Shown: positions 1 to 5,652 of the stretch, piece by piece
How positions within the stretch are numbered: the first letter of the stretch is position 1
How the letters are laid out: each line of letters opens with the position of its first letter
Source: Desulfosporosinus sp. UBA4726
GTDB lineage: Bacteria > Bacillota > Desulfitobacteriia > Desulfitobacteriales > Desulfitobacteriaceae
Direction of reading: 5' to 3'
NCBI GenBank assembly: GCA_002404215.1
Contig: DHJG01000024.1
Coordinates: 4,483 to 15,465 of the forward strand
Length of the DNA: 10,983 nucleotides
Made by a program: the position numbers and the translations under genes
Notes under the pieces: model-generated
Told to the model about the DNA's origin: nothing
Seen by the model: the letters and a program-made list of their open reading frames with translations, nothing else
Databases searched by the model: none

Positions 1-1158
1 CCGTTCATTAAGATTGAAGCCACGAAGTTTACCGAAGTTGGCTATGTAGGTCGAGATGTGGAAGCCATTATTCGTGACTTGGTAGAGATTGCCTTGCGTA
101 TGGTGAAAGTAGAGCGTGCAGATAAGGTTCAGGCACAGGCCGTGGTCAATGCCGAGAAACGCTTGGTTGAGTTATTAGTACCGGAAAAACGCACAGAGAG
201 TTCATCAGCTAACCCCTTTCAGATGTTGTTTGGACAGACTTCAGATCAAGAAAAGGAAGTTAATGTGACCCCCGAAACGGAGAAAGAACGCAAGTTGGTA
301 GCGGATCGCTTAAGCCGTGGGGATCTTGAAGAACAGGTTATTGAGATTTCTGTTGAAGAGGCTACGCAACTTTCCGATATGCTGGGCAACAACAACATGA
401 TGGAGATGGGCTTAAATATTCAGGATATGATGTCCGGGATGCTCCCTAAGCGGCATAAAAAGAGAAAAGTAACGGTACGAGAAGCGCGCAAGATCTTGAT
501 TAATGAAGAAACTCAAAACTTGATTGATCAAGATGAAGCGGTTCAAGATGCCATTCGTAGAACTGAGCATGAAGGAATCGTTTTCTTAGACGAAATCGAC
601 AAAATTGCAGGGCGCGAAGGCGCGGGCGGTCCAGACGTTTCTAGGGGCGGAGTACAACGTGATATTCTCCCGATTGTTGAAGGCTCTACCGTCGTAACAA
701 AGTATGGACCGGTTAAAACCGATCACATCTTGTTTATTGCTGCAGGGGCTTTTCATATAAGCAAGCCGTCGGACCTTATTCCGGAACTTCAGGGAAGATT
801 CCCTATTCGTGTGGAACTTGAATCCTTGAGTGTCGCTGATTTCAAACGTATCCTTACAGAACCTCAATCGTCGTTGATTAAACAATACAGCGCTCTATTA
901 GGAGCGGAAGGGATAAAGGTAGATTTTACAGAGAATGCTATTGATGAATTGGCAGAAGTTGCCTATAAGGTGAATTCTACCACTGAAAATATTGGGGCTC
1001 GACGACTCCACACGATTGTGGAAAAAGTGCTTGAGGAATTGTCGTTTGAAGCCTCTGAACTTCCTGAGGATTACACTGTAACGATTAATAGAGAATATGT
1101 TCAGCATCGTTTGGACAATGTGGTCCAAAATCAAGATCTAGCGCGCTACATTTTATAG
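1..1158 (+). CDS. hslU: HslU (ClpY), ATPase subunit of the HslUV protease, 5'-truncated by the window edge
   Basis: AAA+ unfoldase that feeds substrates into the HslV (ClpQ) peptidase in the cytoplasm. The frame is open from base 1 and gives 385 residues. By alignment from memory with E. coli HslU (443 aa) the first residue seen is about residue 76, so the Walker A loop lies upstream of the window. Visible hallmarks are the GYVG pore loop (fragment residues 14-17), a variable I-domain (about 25-165), the Walker B segment IVFLDEID with its Asp codon at 589-591, the GPDVSRGGVQRD motif, the AF-x-I-x-KPSDLIPELQGR-x-PIRVEL block, the sensor-2 GARRLH motif (about 994-1011) and the C-terminal RYIL that docks into HslV. 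No frameshift is seen. A GTG at 58 is internal, not a start. codY follows after 53 nt, matching the known xerC-hslV-hslU-codY order of Bacillus. Confidence 0.97.
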   Translation, partial: PFIKIEATKFTEVGYVGRDVEAIIRDLVEIALRMVKVERADKVQAQAVVNAEKRLVELLVPEKRTESSSANPFQMLFGQTSDQEKEVNVTPETEKERKLVADRLSRGDLEEQVIEISVEEATQLSDMLGNNNMMEMGLNIQDMMSGMLPKRHKKRKVTVREARKILINEETQNLIDQDEAVQDAIRRTEHEGIVFLDEIDKIAGREGAGGPDVSRGGVQRDILPIVEGSTVVTKYGPVKTDHILFIAAGAFHISKPSDLIPELQGRFPIRVELESLSVADFKRILTEPQSSLIKQYSALLGAEGIKVDFTENAIDELAEVAYKVNSTTENIGARRLHTIVEKVLEELSFEASELPEDYTVTINREYVQHRLDNVVQNQDLARYIL

Positions 1159-1211
1159 ATTTAGAATGAATGAGTCAGAGCGGAGCAAGTTGAAGGAGGA
1201 AAACAAAGCTT

Positions 1212-2006
1212 ATGGAAATGACGTTGTTAGAAAAAACGAGAAGCATTAATAAGTTAATCCAGCGTGCTGCTGGGAATCCGGTTGATTTTGAGGAAATGGC
1301 CAAAGTCCTCCGCCAGACTGTAATTGCCAATTGTTATATAGTAGGACGAAGAGGGAAAATCCTGGGGTATAGTTTCATGAGTGATTTTGTTTGTGGAACA
1401 ATGGAAGACATTGTTATCCATTCTGAACGCTTCCCAGAAAGTTATAATGACGGCTTGATGAGAGTTTCCGAGACTAGAACGAATACGAATCAGGTTGCCA
1501 ATGGCTGTGTGTTTAACGGTGATGAACAGTGTCATTTCACGAATAAACTTACGACGATCGTTCCTATTTTGGGTGGAGGCGAACGCGTTGGAACTTTGGT
1601 TTTGGCCAAATACGATGTGGAGTTTACAGAGCAAGATCTAGTGCTTGCTGAATACGGTGCAACGGTTGTGGGTATGGAAATCTTACGAGTTAAGGCGGAA
1701 CGAGCAGAAGAAGAAGCGCGTAAAAAGGCAGCAGTCCAAATCGCCGTAGAAACCCTGTCGTATTCTGAACTCGAAGCAGTGGAACATATCTTTGCAGAAT
1801 TGGGTGGCGGTGAAGGACTTTTGGTTGCCAGCAAAATTGCTGACCGAGTAGGGATTACTCGTTCAGTCATCGTTAATGCCTTGCGTAAGTTTGAGTCAGC
1901 GGGTGTAATCGAGTCGAAGTCATTAGGCATGAAGGGGACTTATATACGAGTTCTTAACGATTATTTACTTGAAGAACTTGATAAGCATGTCAAACACATT
2001 AAATAA
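1212..2006 (+). CDS. codY: CodY, GTP- and branched-chain amino acid-responsive transcriptional regulator
   Basis: Global regulator of Firmicutes that binds DNA when GTP and branched-chain amino acids are plentiful and represses or activates nutrient genes. The 264-residue product (family about 259) has the N-terminal GAF-like ligand domain (about 1-160, with RRGKILGY at 46-53, FPESY at 74-78 and TTIVPILGGGERVGTLVL at 114-131), a helical linker (EYGATVVGMEILR, 147-159) and a winged helix-turn-helix with the almost invariant ASKIADRVGITRSVIVNAL at 206-224, followed by SLGMKGTYI at 237-245. The ATG at 1212 is preferred because AGGAGGA ends at 1200, 11 nt upstream. An ATG at 1218 would give the more usual MTLLEK start but lies 17 nt from that site. 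The position equivalent to B. subtilis Arg61, an isoleucine contact, seems to be Thr63, so the ligand pocket may differ from the Bacillus model. Confidence 0.97.
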   Translation: MEMTLLEKTRSINKLIQRAAGNPVDFEEMAKVLRQTVIANCYIVGRRGKILGYSFMSDFVCGTMEDIVIHSERFPESYNDGLMRVSETRTNTNQVANGCVFNGDEQCHFTNKLTTIVPILGGGERVGTLVLAKYDVEFTEQDLVLAEYGATVVGMEILRVKAERAEEEARKKAAVQIAVETLSYSELEAVEHIFAELGGGEGLLVASKIADRVGITRSVIVNALRKFESAGVIESKSLGMKGTYIRVLNDYLLEELDKHVKHIK

Positions 2007-2030
2007 GCCGTGTAACAGGAGGGTACTTTC

Positions 2031-2489
2031 ATGGAAGAACATGATTATGTTTACCAGCTGAGACCGCTTATTATTCCCGGCCTCCTTTTTCTAATTCTTT
2101 ATCCCCTAGTAATGGGTAGTGTGCATCTATTATGGAAACTGCCGAGCCTAGAGACGGCTGTGCTTGTAGGGATCTATGTTGCTGCAGGACTTGGAATCAT
2201 CGCTTTATGGGTTATAGGTAAAAGTAAACACGTTGAATTTAAGGATCAGCAAATAGTATTTCATTCGCTGCTTGGTAGTCATATCCTTGAACCCAAGGAT
2301 ATACGTCGCGTTGCCTTTTATTTTGATGGAAAGGGCCAGGAAGTGGCGCAGATCCGTGCGGGCGAAAAGTTTTTTTACGTAAGCGAATCCTATTTCCCCT
2401 TTCCCGAACTGATGAGTGACTTGGAAAAATTCATTATGCAGTATGATTTGCGTTCGAATTTTGCGAGTTATACTGGCATTAACGAATAA
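2031..2489 (+). CDS. hypothetical membrane protein with two transmembrane segments and a possible PH-like domain
   Basis: Unassigned 152-residue protein 24 nt after codY, with its own AGGAGG at 2017-2022 (8 nt before the ATG), so it is probably cotranscribed with codY. Two hydrophobic segments are visible, at about residues 13-36 and 43-63, joined by a very short loop. With no signal peptide, this suggests a hairpin anchor with both ends on the same, probably cytoplasmic, side. The remaining 89 residues read as alternating beta strands (VEFKDQQIVFHSLLG, DIRRVAFYF, EVAQIRAGEKFFYVS) and end in a helix (FPELMSDLEKFIMQY). That order is typical of small bacterial PH-like domains behind a two-helix anchor (DUF304/bPH type), but I base this on shape alone and not on a recognised signature. 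Function is unknown. Codon use matches the neighbours. Confidence 0.8.
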   Translation: MEEHDYVYQLRPLIIPGLLFLILYPLVMGSVHLLWKLPSLETAVLVGIYVAAGLGIIALWVIGKSKHVEFKDQQIVFHSLLGSHILEPKDIRRVAFYFDGKGQEVAQIRAGEKFFYVSESYFPFPELMSDLEKFIMQYDLRSNFASYTGINE

Positions 2490-2503
2490 AAAGAGGCACG
2501 ATT

Positions 2504-2537
2504 GGGTAATGGCATGATGTATTGTGTCATTACTCCC
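2504..2537 (+). other. imperfect hairpin just after the codY-operon membrane gene, weak terminator candidate
   Basis: TAATGGCA (2507-2514) can pair with TGTCATTA (2525-2532) with one G-U wobble and a 10-nt loop. GGG at 2504-2506 can continue with CCC at 2535-2537 across a 2-nt bulge. It begins 14 nt after the stop at 2489, where a terminator would be expected, but no T-run follows, so a standard intrinsic terminator is not supported. The right arm is also part of a longer inverted repeat with 2606-2615. Confidence 0.35.
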
Positions 2538-2550
2538 TGATATGCAATTC

Positions 2551-2578
2551 TTTGCAAGGCATTGCAATACCTTGCAAA
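2551..2578. repeat. 28-bp near-perfect palindrome made of TTGCAA boxes, operator-like
   Basis: The outer arms TTTGCAAGG (2551-2559) and CCTTGCAAA (2570-2578) are exact reverse complements, and the core ATTGCAAT (2561-2568) is itself palindromic on the same centre. Only the pair 2560/2569 (C and A) breaks symmetry, so 13 of 14 half-site positions match. The TGCAA cores at 2543, 2553, 2563 and 2573 are spaced exactly 10 bp apart, placing them on one face of the helix. The central TTGCAA coincides with the candidate -35 box of rpsB. No T-run follows. It looks like a repressor or activator operator; I do not recognise the regulator. Confidence 0.75.
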
Positions 2579-2590
2579 ATGTGCTAATCT
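2562..2590 (+). promoter_or_regulatory. candidate sigma-A promoter of rpsB (-35 TTGCAA, 17-bp spacer, extended -10 TAATCT)
   Basis: TTGCAA (2562-2567, 4 of 6 consensus bases) and TAATCT (2585-2590, 3 of 6) are separated by exactly 17 bp. The -10 is preceded by TGTGC (2580-2584), a full match to the TRTGN extended -10 of Gram-positive promoters, which can offset weak hexamers. The start would be near 2597, giving a leader of about 117 nt before rpsB. The -35 lies in the middle of the palindrome. This is motif reading only; no experimental start site is available. Confidence 0.5.
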
Positions 2591-2596
2591 ATTTTC

Positions 2597-2713
2597 AGTG
2601 TGATTTAATGACACACGTAGTGGGATTAGGGTGCCGGTTCCTTGCCGGGAGGTGAGGGGTGTTCTGAGATGAACCTGCGGAGGAAAAAAACAAAAGAAAG
2701 GTGGTGTAACACT
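2597..2713 (+). other. rpsB leader region with alternative base pairings
   Basis: Presumed 5' untranslated region of rpsB. It opens with a small hairpin, GTGTG (2598-2602) with CACAC (2612-2616). Further on, CCGG at 2634-2637 can pair with CCGG at 2645-2648, or alternatively 2633-2640 can pair with 2671-2678 through GGTTC/GAACC plus two more pairs around one mismatch. The two pairings exclude each other. A Shine-Dalgarno-like G/A-rich stretch (2648-2659) sits in the loop of the longer one. The real rpsB ribosome binding site, AAAGGTGGTG at 2697-2706, lies further downstream. S2 autoregulates rpsB through its leader in gamma-proteobacteria; whether this leader acts likewise is unknown. Confidence 0.35.
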
Positions 2714-3448
2714 ATGGCTGTTATTTCAATGAAACAATTATTGGAAGCCGGTGTACACTTCGGTCATCAAACGCGTCGATGGAATCCAAAAATGGCACGC
2801 TATATTTTTACGGAGCGTAATGGAATCTACATTATTGATCTTCAAAAAACCGTTAAAAAAGTTGATGAGGCCTATAATTTCGTTCGCAATCTTGCCACTG
2901 AAGGCGGTACCATGCTGTTCGTGGGTACCAAGAAACAAGCGCAAGAGTCTGTCAGAGATGAAGCGGCACGTTGCGGTATGTATTTTGTAAACGAGCGTTG
3001 GCTCGGCGGTATGCTAACAAACTTCCAAACAATCCAAAAACGTGTTGATCGTTTACGTGTTTTGGAAAAGATGGAGGTTGAAGGTGTTTTCGATGTGCTT
3101 ACGAAGAAAGAAGTTTCTGCACTGCGTCATGAGATGGAGAAACTGGAGCGCTTCCTGGGTGGTATCAAGACAATGAAAAAGCTTCCGGACGCCTTGTTTA
3201 TTGTTGATCCGCGTAAAGAACGTATTGCGGTTGCAGAAGCACGCCGTTTGCATATCCCGATAGTAGCAATTGTTGATACAAACTGCGATCCAGATGAAAT
3301 CGATGTTGTTATTCCGGCGAACGATGATGCTATTCGTGCTGTCAAATTACTCACTGCGAAGATGGCTGATGCAATCATCGAAGGACAACAAGGTAATTTG
3401 GATGAAGCTGAAGAAGCTAGCAAAGCTGGCGAGGTAGTCGAAGGCTAA
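2714..3448 (+). CDS. rpsB: 30S ribosomal protein S2
   Basis: Structural protein of the small ribosomal subunit, bound late in assembly at the head-body junction together with S1 in many bacteria. The 244-residue product starts with the family-typical MAVISMKQLLEAGVHFGHQ and shows the S2 blocks RRWNPKMARYIFTERNGI, FVGTKKQAQ, NERWLGGMLTNFQT, LPDALFIVDPRKE and VAIVDTNCDPDEIDVVIPANDDAIRAV split along the chain. The C-terminus is acidic and short. The ATG at 2714 is chosen because AAAGGTGGTG ends 7 nt upstream and the protein starts as in other S2 proteins. The frame stays open upstream to 2642, with an in-frame ATG at 2669 that would add a basic 15-residue extension, but this is unlikely to be the main start. 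tsf follows after 159 nt, as in most bacteria. Confidence 0.97.
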   Translation: MAVISMKQLLEAGVHFGHQTRRWNPKMARYIFTERNGIYIIDLQKTVKKVDEAYNFVRNLATEGGTMLFVGTKKQAQESVRDEAARCGMYFVNERWLGGMLTNFQTIQKRVDRLRVLEKMEVEGVFDVLTKKEVSALRHEMEKLERFLGGIKTMKKLPDALFIVDPRKERIAVAEARRLHIPIVAIVDTNCDPDEIDVVIPANDDAIRAVKLLTAKMADAIIEGQQGNLDEAEEASKAGEVVEG

Positions 3449-3457
3449 TAATGACTT

Positions 3458-3518
3458 GGGACAGGGCGAAAGCGGGGTTAGTTTAGGCTCCCCCTGTTAC
3501 TTACCCCTGTCCCTTTTT
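3458..3518 (+). terminator. branched intrinsic terminator or attenuator between rpsB and tsf
   Basis: GGGACAGGG (3458-3466) pairs perfectly with CCCTGTCCC (3505-3513), directly followed by five T (3514-3518), a strong intrinsic terminator signature starting 9 nt after the rpsB stop. The 38-nt loop holds an inner GGGG/CCCC hairpin (3474-3477 with 3490-3493). ACAGGG (3461-3466) can instead pair with a second CCCTGT at 3492-3497, because CCCCTGT occurs twice (3491-3497 and 3504-3510). The alternative pairing would break the base of the terminator. It probably lowers tsf relative to rpsB or makes tsf depend on its own promoter. Confidence 0.75.
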
Positions 3519-3543
3519 GATACCTATACAGAACGTATAAGTT

Positions 3544-3571
3544 TTGGTAATTTAAGAAATTTTCTTATGTT
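3544..3571 (+). promoter_or_regulatory. candidate promoter of tsf
   Basis: TTGGTA (3544-3549, 4 of 6) and TATGTT (3566-3571, 4 of 6) are spaced by 16 bp, downstream of the rpsB terminator and about 40 nt before the tsf start. Another possible -10, TATAAG (3536-3541, 5 of 6), has a TTGATA box (3517-3522, 5 of 6) only 13 bp upstream, which is too close for ordinary sigma-A use. The region is AT-rich and holds a 13-bp dyad, AAGAAATTTTCTT (3554-3566). A short TAGCT/AGCTA hairpin (3572-3585) precedes the tsf ribosome binding site. Weak motif evidence only. Confidence 0.3.
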
Positions 3572-3607
3572 TAGCTGATGAGCTACATATGATTTGGAGG
3601 GATAACT

Positions 3608-4261
3608 ATGGCAGACGTAAGCGCAGCTCAAGTTAAAGAGCTCCGGGAACGTACCGGCGCAGGTATGATGGATTGCAAAAAGGCACTTACACAGTGTAGC
3701 TGTGATGTAGAAAAGGCCTGTGATTTTCTACGCGAGAAAGGATTAGCAGCCGCCGCCAAAAAGGAAGGGCGTGTTGCAGCAGAAGGGACGGTTGAGTCCT
3801 ATATTCATGGCGGTGGGCGTATTGGTGTGCTCCTCGAAGTGAACTGCGAAACAGACTTTGTGGCTCGTGGAGATGAATTTAAAGCGTTAGTTCATGATAT
3901 TATGTTGCATATTGCAGCAGCAAACCCGCAATATTTGGCCAAAGAAGATGTGCCTGCGGAAGTGCTTCAACATGAGCGAGATATCTTAAAAGCTCAAGCT
4001 TTAAATGAAGGAAAGCCTGAGAAAATTATTGAAAAAATGGTTGAAGGCCGAGTCGAAAAGTTTTACAAAGAAGTTTGCTTAATGGAGCAATCTTTTGTTA
4101 AAGATCCAGATAAGAGCGTGCGTGATTTGGTCCTTGATAAAACAGCCAAAATTGGTGAACGCATCGTAATTCGTCGCTTTACTCGTTATGAGTTAGGCGC
4201 AGGTATCGAAAAACGACAAGATGATTTTGCTGCTGATGTTATGAAAGAAATGAATCGATAA
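3608..4261 (+). CDS. tsf: elongation factor Ts (short form)
   Basis: Guanine nucleotide exchange factor that recharges EF-Tu by releasing GDP during translation elongation. The product begins with the N-terminal UBA-like domain (about residues 4-38, VKELRERTGAGMMDCKKAL), then the core motif NCETDFVARGDEF (79-91), whose Asp-Phe pair (83-84) inserts into EF-Tu. The total of 217 residues is well under the 283-293 of E. coli and B. subtilis but similar to the short forms known from Thermus (196) and many Clostridia. The shortening is in the dimerisation region, and the C-terminal helical end is intact, so it is not a truncation. GGAGGG at 3596-3601 lies 6 nt before the ATG. It stands between two terminator-like hairpins and so may be its own unit. 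Confidence 0.97.
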   Translation: MADVSAAQVKELRERTGAGMMDCKKALTQCSCDVEKACDFLREKGLAAAAKKEGRVAAEGTVESYIHGGGRIGVLLEVNCETDFVARGDEFKALVHDIMLHIAAANPQYLAKEDVPAEVLQHERDILKAQALNEGKPEKIIEKMVEGRVEKFYKEVCLMEQSFVKDPDKSVRDLVLDKTAKIGERIVIRRFTRYELGAGIEKRQDDFAADVMKEMNR

Positions 4262-4290
4262 GTTTTGCCCCAAACCTACACAACTTATTT

Positions 4291-4316
4291 AGAGAACACC
4301 CCGGTGTTCTCTTTTT
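4291..4316 (+). terminator. intrinsic terminator after tsf
   Basis: AGAGAACAC (4291-4299) pairs with GTGTTCTCT (4304-4312) around a CCCG loop (4300-4303) and is followed by TTTT (4313-4316). A perfect 9-bp stem, tight loop and T-tract 30 nt after the tsf stop make this a clear terminator. It separates tsf from pyrH, so pyrH needs its own promoter or readthrough. Confidence 0.82.
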
Positions 4317-4321
4317 CGAAT

Positions 4322-4351
4322 GTGAGAGGATTTTTCAATCTTGTGTAGAAT
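4322..4351 (+). promoter_or_regulatory. candidate promoter of the pyrH-frr unit
   Basis: Just behind the tsf terminator, TAGAAT (4346-4351) matches the -10 consensus at 5 of 6 bases. GTGAGA (4322-4327) matches the -35 at 4 of 6, with an 18-bp spacer. A start near 4358 would leave only about 15 nt before the pyrH ATG at 4373, just enough to carry the GGAGGT at 4361-4366. Its position fits the need for a promoter here, but the -35 is weak. Confidence 0.35.
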
Positions 4352-4372
4352 TAGACTGATGGAGGTTAATCC

Positions 4373-5095
4373 ATGGAAAAACCAAGGTATAAACGTATAG
4401 TTCTGAAAATAAGTGGAGAAGCACTTGCGGGCACTCAAGGCTTTGGACTTCAACATGATATGCTGGTTACCGTAGCTAAACAGGTGGCCGAAATTCGCGA
4501 TATGGGGATTGAGGTATGTCTTGTTGTTGGTGGCGGAAACATTTGGCGTGGCATAGCAGGAAGTGCTCAAGGCATGGACCGGGCACAGGCCGATTACATG
4601 GGCATGTTAGCGACGGTAATGAATGCTCTGGCCTTGCAGGATGCCTTGGAAAAGGCCGGGTCCGTTACCCGTGTCTTATCGGCAATTGAAATGCGACAAG
4701 TCGCTGAGCCTTATATTAGGCGGCGTGCCATTCGTCATATGGAAAAAGGTCGCATTGTAATTTTTGCGGCTGGAACAGGTAATCCATACTTTTCGACGGA
4801 TACAACGGCAGCTTTGAGGGCTGCTGAAATCGAGGCAGACGTCATTTTAATGGCTAAACGGGTGGATGGGGTTTACGATTCTGATCCGCTTAAGAATCCC
4901 AAAGCGAAGAAGTTTGAGCGCTTAAGTTATCTAGATGTCCTCAGCAAGGGACTCGGGGTGATGGATTCCACAGCGACTTCACTTTGTATGGACAATAATA
5001 TTCCTGTAATAGTTTTTGACCTTACTAGAGAGGGTAACATTCGCCGCGTTGTTATGGGCGAATCCATCGGTACTTATGTAGGGAGGGATAGTTAA
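4373..5095 (+). CDS. pyrH: UMP kinase (uridylate kinase)
   Basis: Phosphorylates UMP to UDP with ATP, the first committed step from UMP to UTP and CTP. It acts as a cytoplasmic hexamer of the amino acid kinase fold and is unrelated to eukaryotic UMP/CMP kinases. The 240 residues equal the B. subtilis length. Visible motifs are KISGEAL (12-18, phosphate loop), VVGGGNIWRG (51-60, UMP binding), DYMGMLATVMNALALQDALE (74-93), FAAGTGNPYFSTDTTAALRA (131-150) and MAKRVDGVYDSDP (160-172). GGAGGT at 4361-4366 lies 6 nt before the ATG. Its TAA stop shares its last A with the frr start (TAATG), so the two are translationally coupled. The frr ribosome binding site (GGGAGGG, 5081-5087) lies within the last codons of pyrH. 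Confidence 0.97.
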   Translation: MEKPRYKRIVLKISGEALAGTQGFGLQHDMLVTVAKQVAEIRDMGIEVCLVVGGGNIWRGIAGSAQGMDRAQADYMGMLATVMNALALQDALEKAGSVTRVLSAIEMRQVAEPYIRRRAIRHMEKGRIVIFAAGTGNPYFSTDTTAALRAAEIEADVILMAKRVDGVYDSDPLKNPKAKKFERLSYLDVLSKGLGVMDSTATSLCMDNNIPVIVFDLTREGNIRRVVMGESIGTYVGRDS

Positions 5096-5652
5096 TGATT
5101 GCCGAGGTAATTAAAGATGCGGAAGAGCGGATGCATAAGGGGGTTGACGCATTACGTAGGGAATTTGCCACAATTCGCGCAGGACGTGCAAATCCTAGCG
5201 TCTTAGACAAGGTTATGGTTGAATACTATGGCACTCCCACTCCTATTAACCAGCTCGCTAATGTCTCTGCGCCTGAACCGAGAATGCTCGTTATCCAGGC
5301 TTGGGATAGGACCGTTATTCCTGCTATCGAAAAAGCAATCATGAAATCAGATCTAGGACTTAATCCGTCAAGTGATGGCACAGTGATTCGCTTGAACATT
5401 CCCCAACTTACGGCTGAACGACGCTTGGAATTGGTCAAAAAAGTTAAAAAAGAGGCTGAAGAAGCGCGCGTTTCGGTTCGTAACGTGCGTCGAGATGTCA
5501 ACGATAAGCTTAAGAAATTGGAGAAAGATCACGATGCCTCCGAAGATGAGATCAAGCGAGCCCAAGAGGATGTCCAGAAGATGACGGACAAAATCATTAA
5601 AGAAATTGAGCATGTGATGGAGATTAAGGAAAGCGAAATAACCGAAGTATGA
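5095..5652 (+). CDS. frr: ribosome recycling factor
   Basis: Splits post-termination ribosomes together with EF-G, acting in the cytoplasm as a tRNA-shaped two-domain protein. The 185 residues are the normal length. Domain I is the three-helix bundle (about 1-30 and 105-185), with IRAGRANPSVLDKV (27-40) at the hinge and the essential arginine-rich VRNVRRD (128-134). Domain II is the small beta domain (about 31-104), with YYGTPTPINQLANVS (44-58) and GLNPSSDGTVIRLNIPQLT (88-106). The start overlaps the pyrH stop by one base and its stop overlaps the next small ORF by four bases (ATGA). The order rpsB-tsf-pyrH-frr is the widely conserved one. Confidence 0.97.
   Translation: MIAEVIKDAEERMHKGVDALRREFATIRAGRANPSVLDKVMVEYYGTPTPINQLANVSAPEPRMLVIQAWDRTVIPAIEKAIMKSDLGLNPSSDGTVIRLNIPQLTAERRLELVKKVKKEAEEARVSVRNVRRDVNDKLKKLEKDHDASEDEIKRAQEDVQKMTDKIIKEIEHVMEIKESEITEV

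Larger units (their letters stand above)
2523..2615. repeat. 10-bp perfect inverted repeat flanking the rpsB promoter palindrome
   Basis: TGTGTCATTA at 2523-2532 and its exact reverse complement TAATGACACA at 2606-2615 bracket the TTGCAA palindrome and the candidate rpsB promoter, with 73 bp between the arms. If read through from upstream, the two arms could close a stem around the inner hairpin. In DNA they could be paired protein sites. The sequence match is certain; the function is not known. Confidence 0.5.

Noticed and set aside
1159..1211. hslU-codY gap as a promoter or terminator
   Set aside because: No T-run, stem or credible -35/-10 pair; it holds only the codY ribosome site.
1254..1930. 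Minus-strand open frames of 126 and 132 residues opposite codY
   Set aside because: Shadows of the conserved codY frame with no recognisable protein features.
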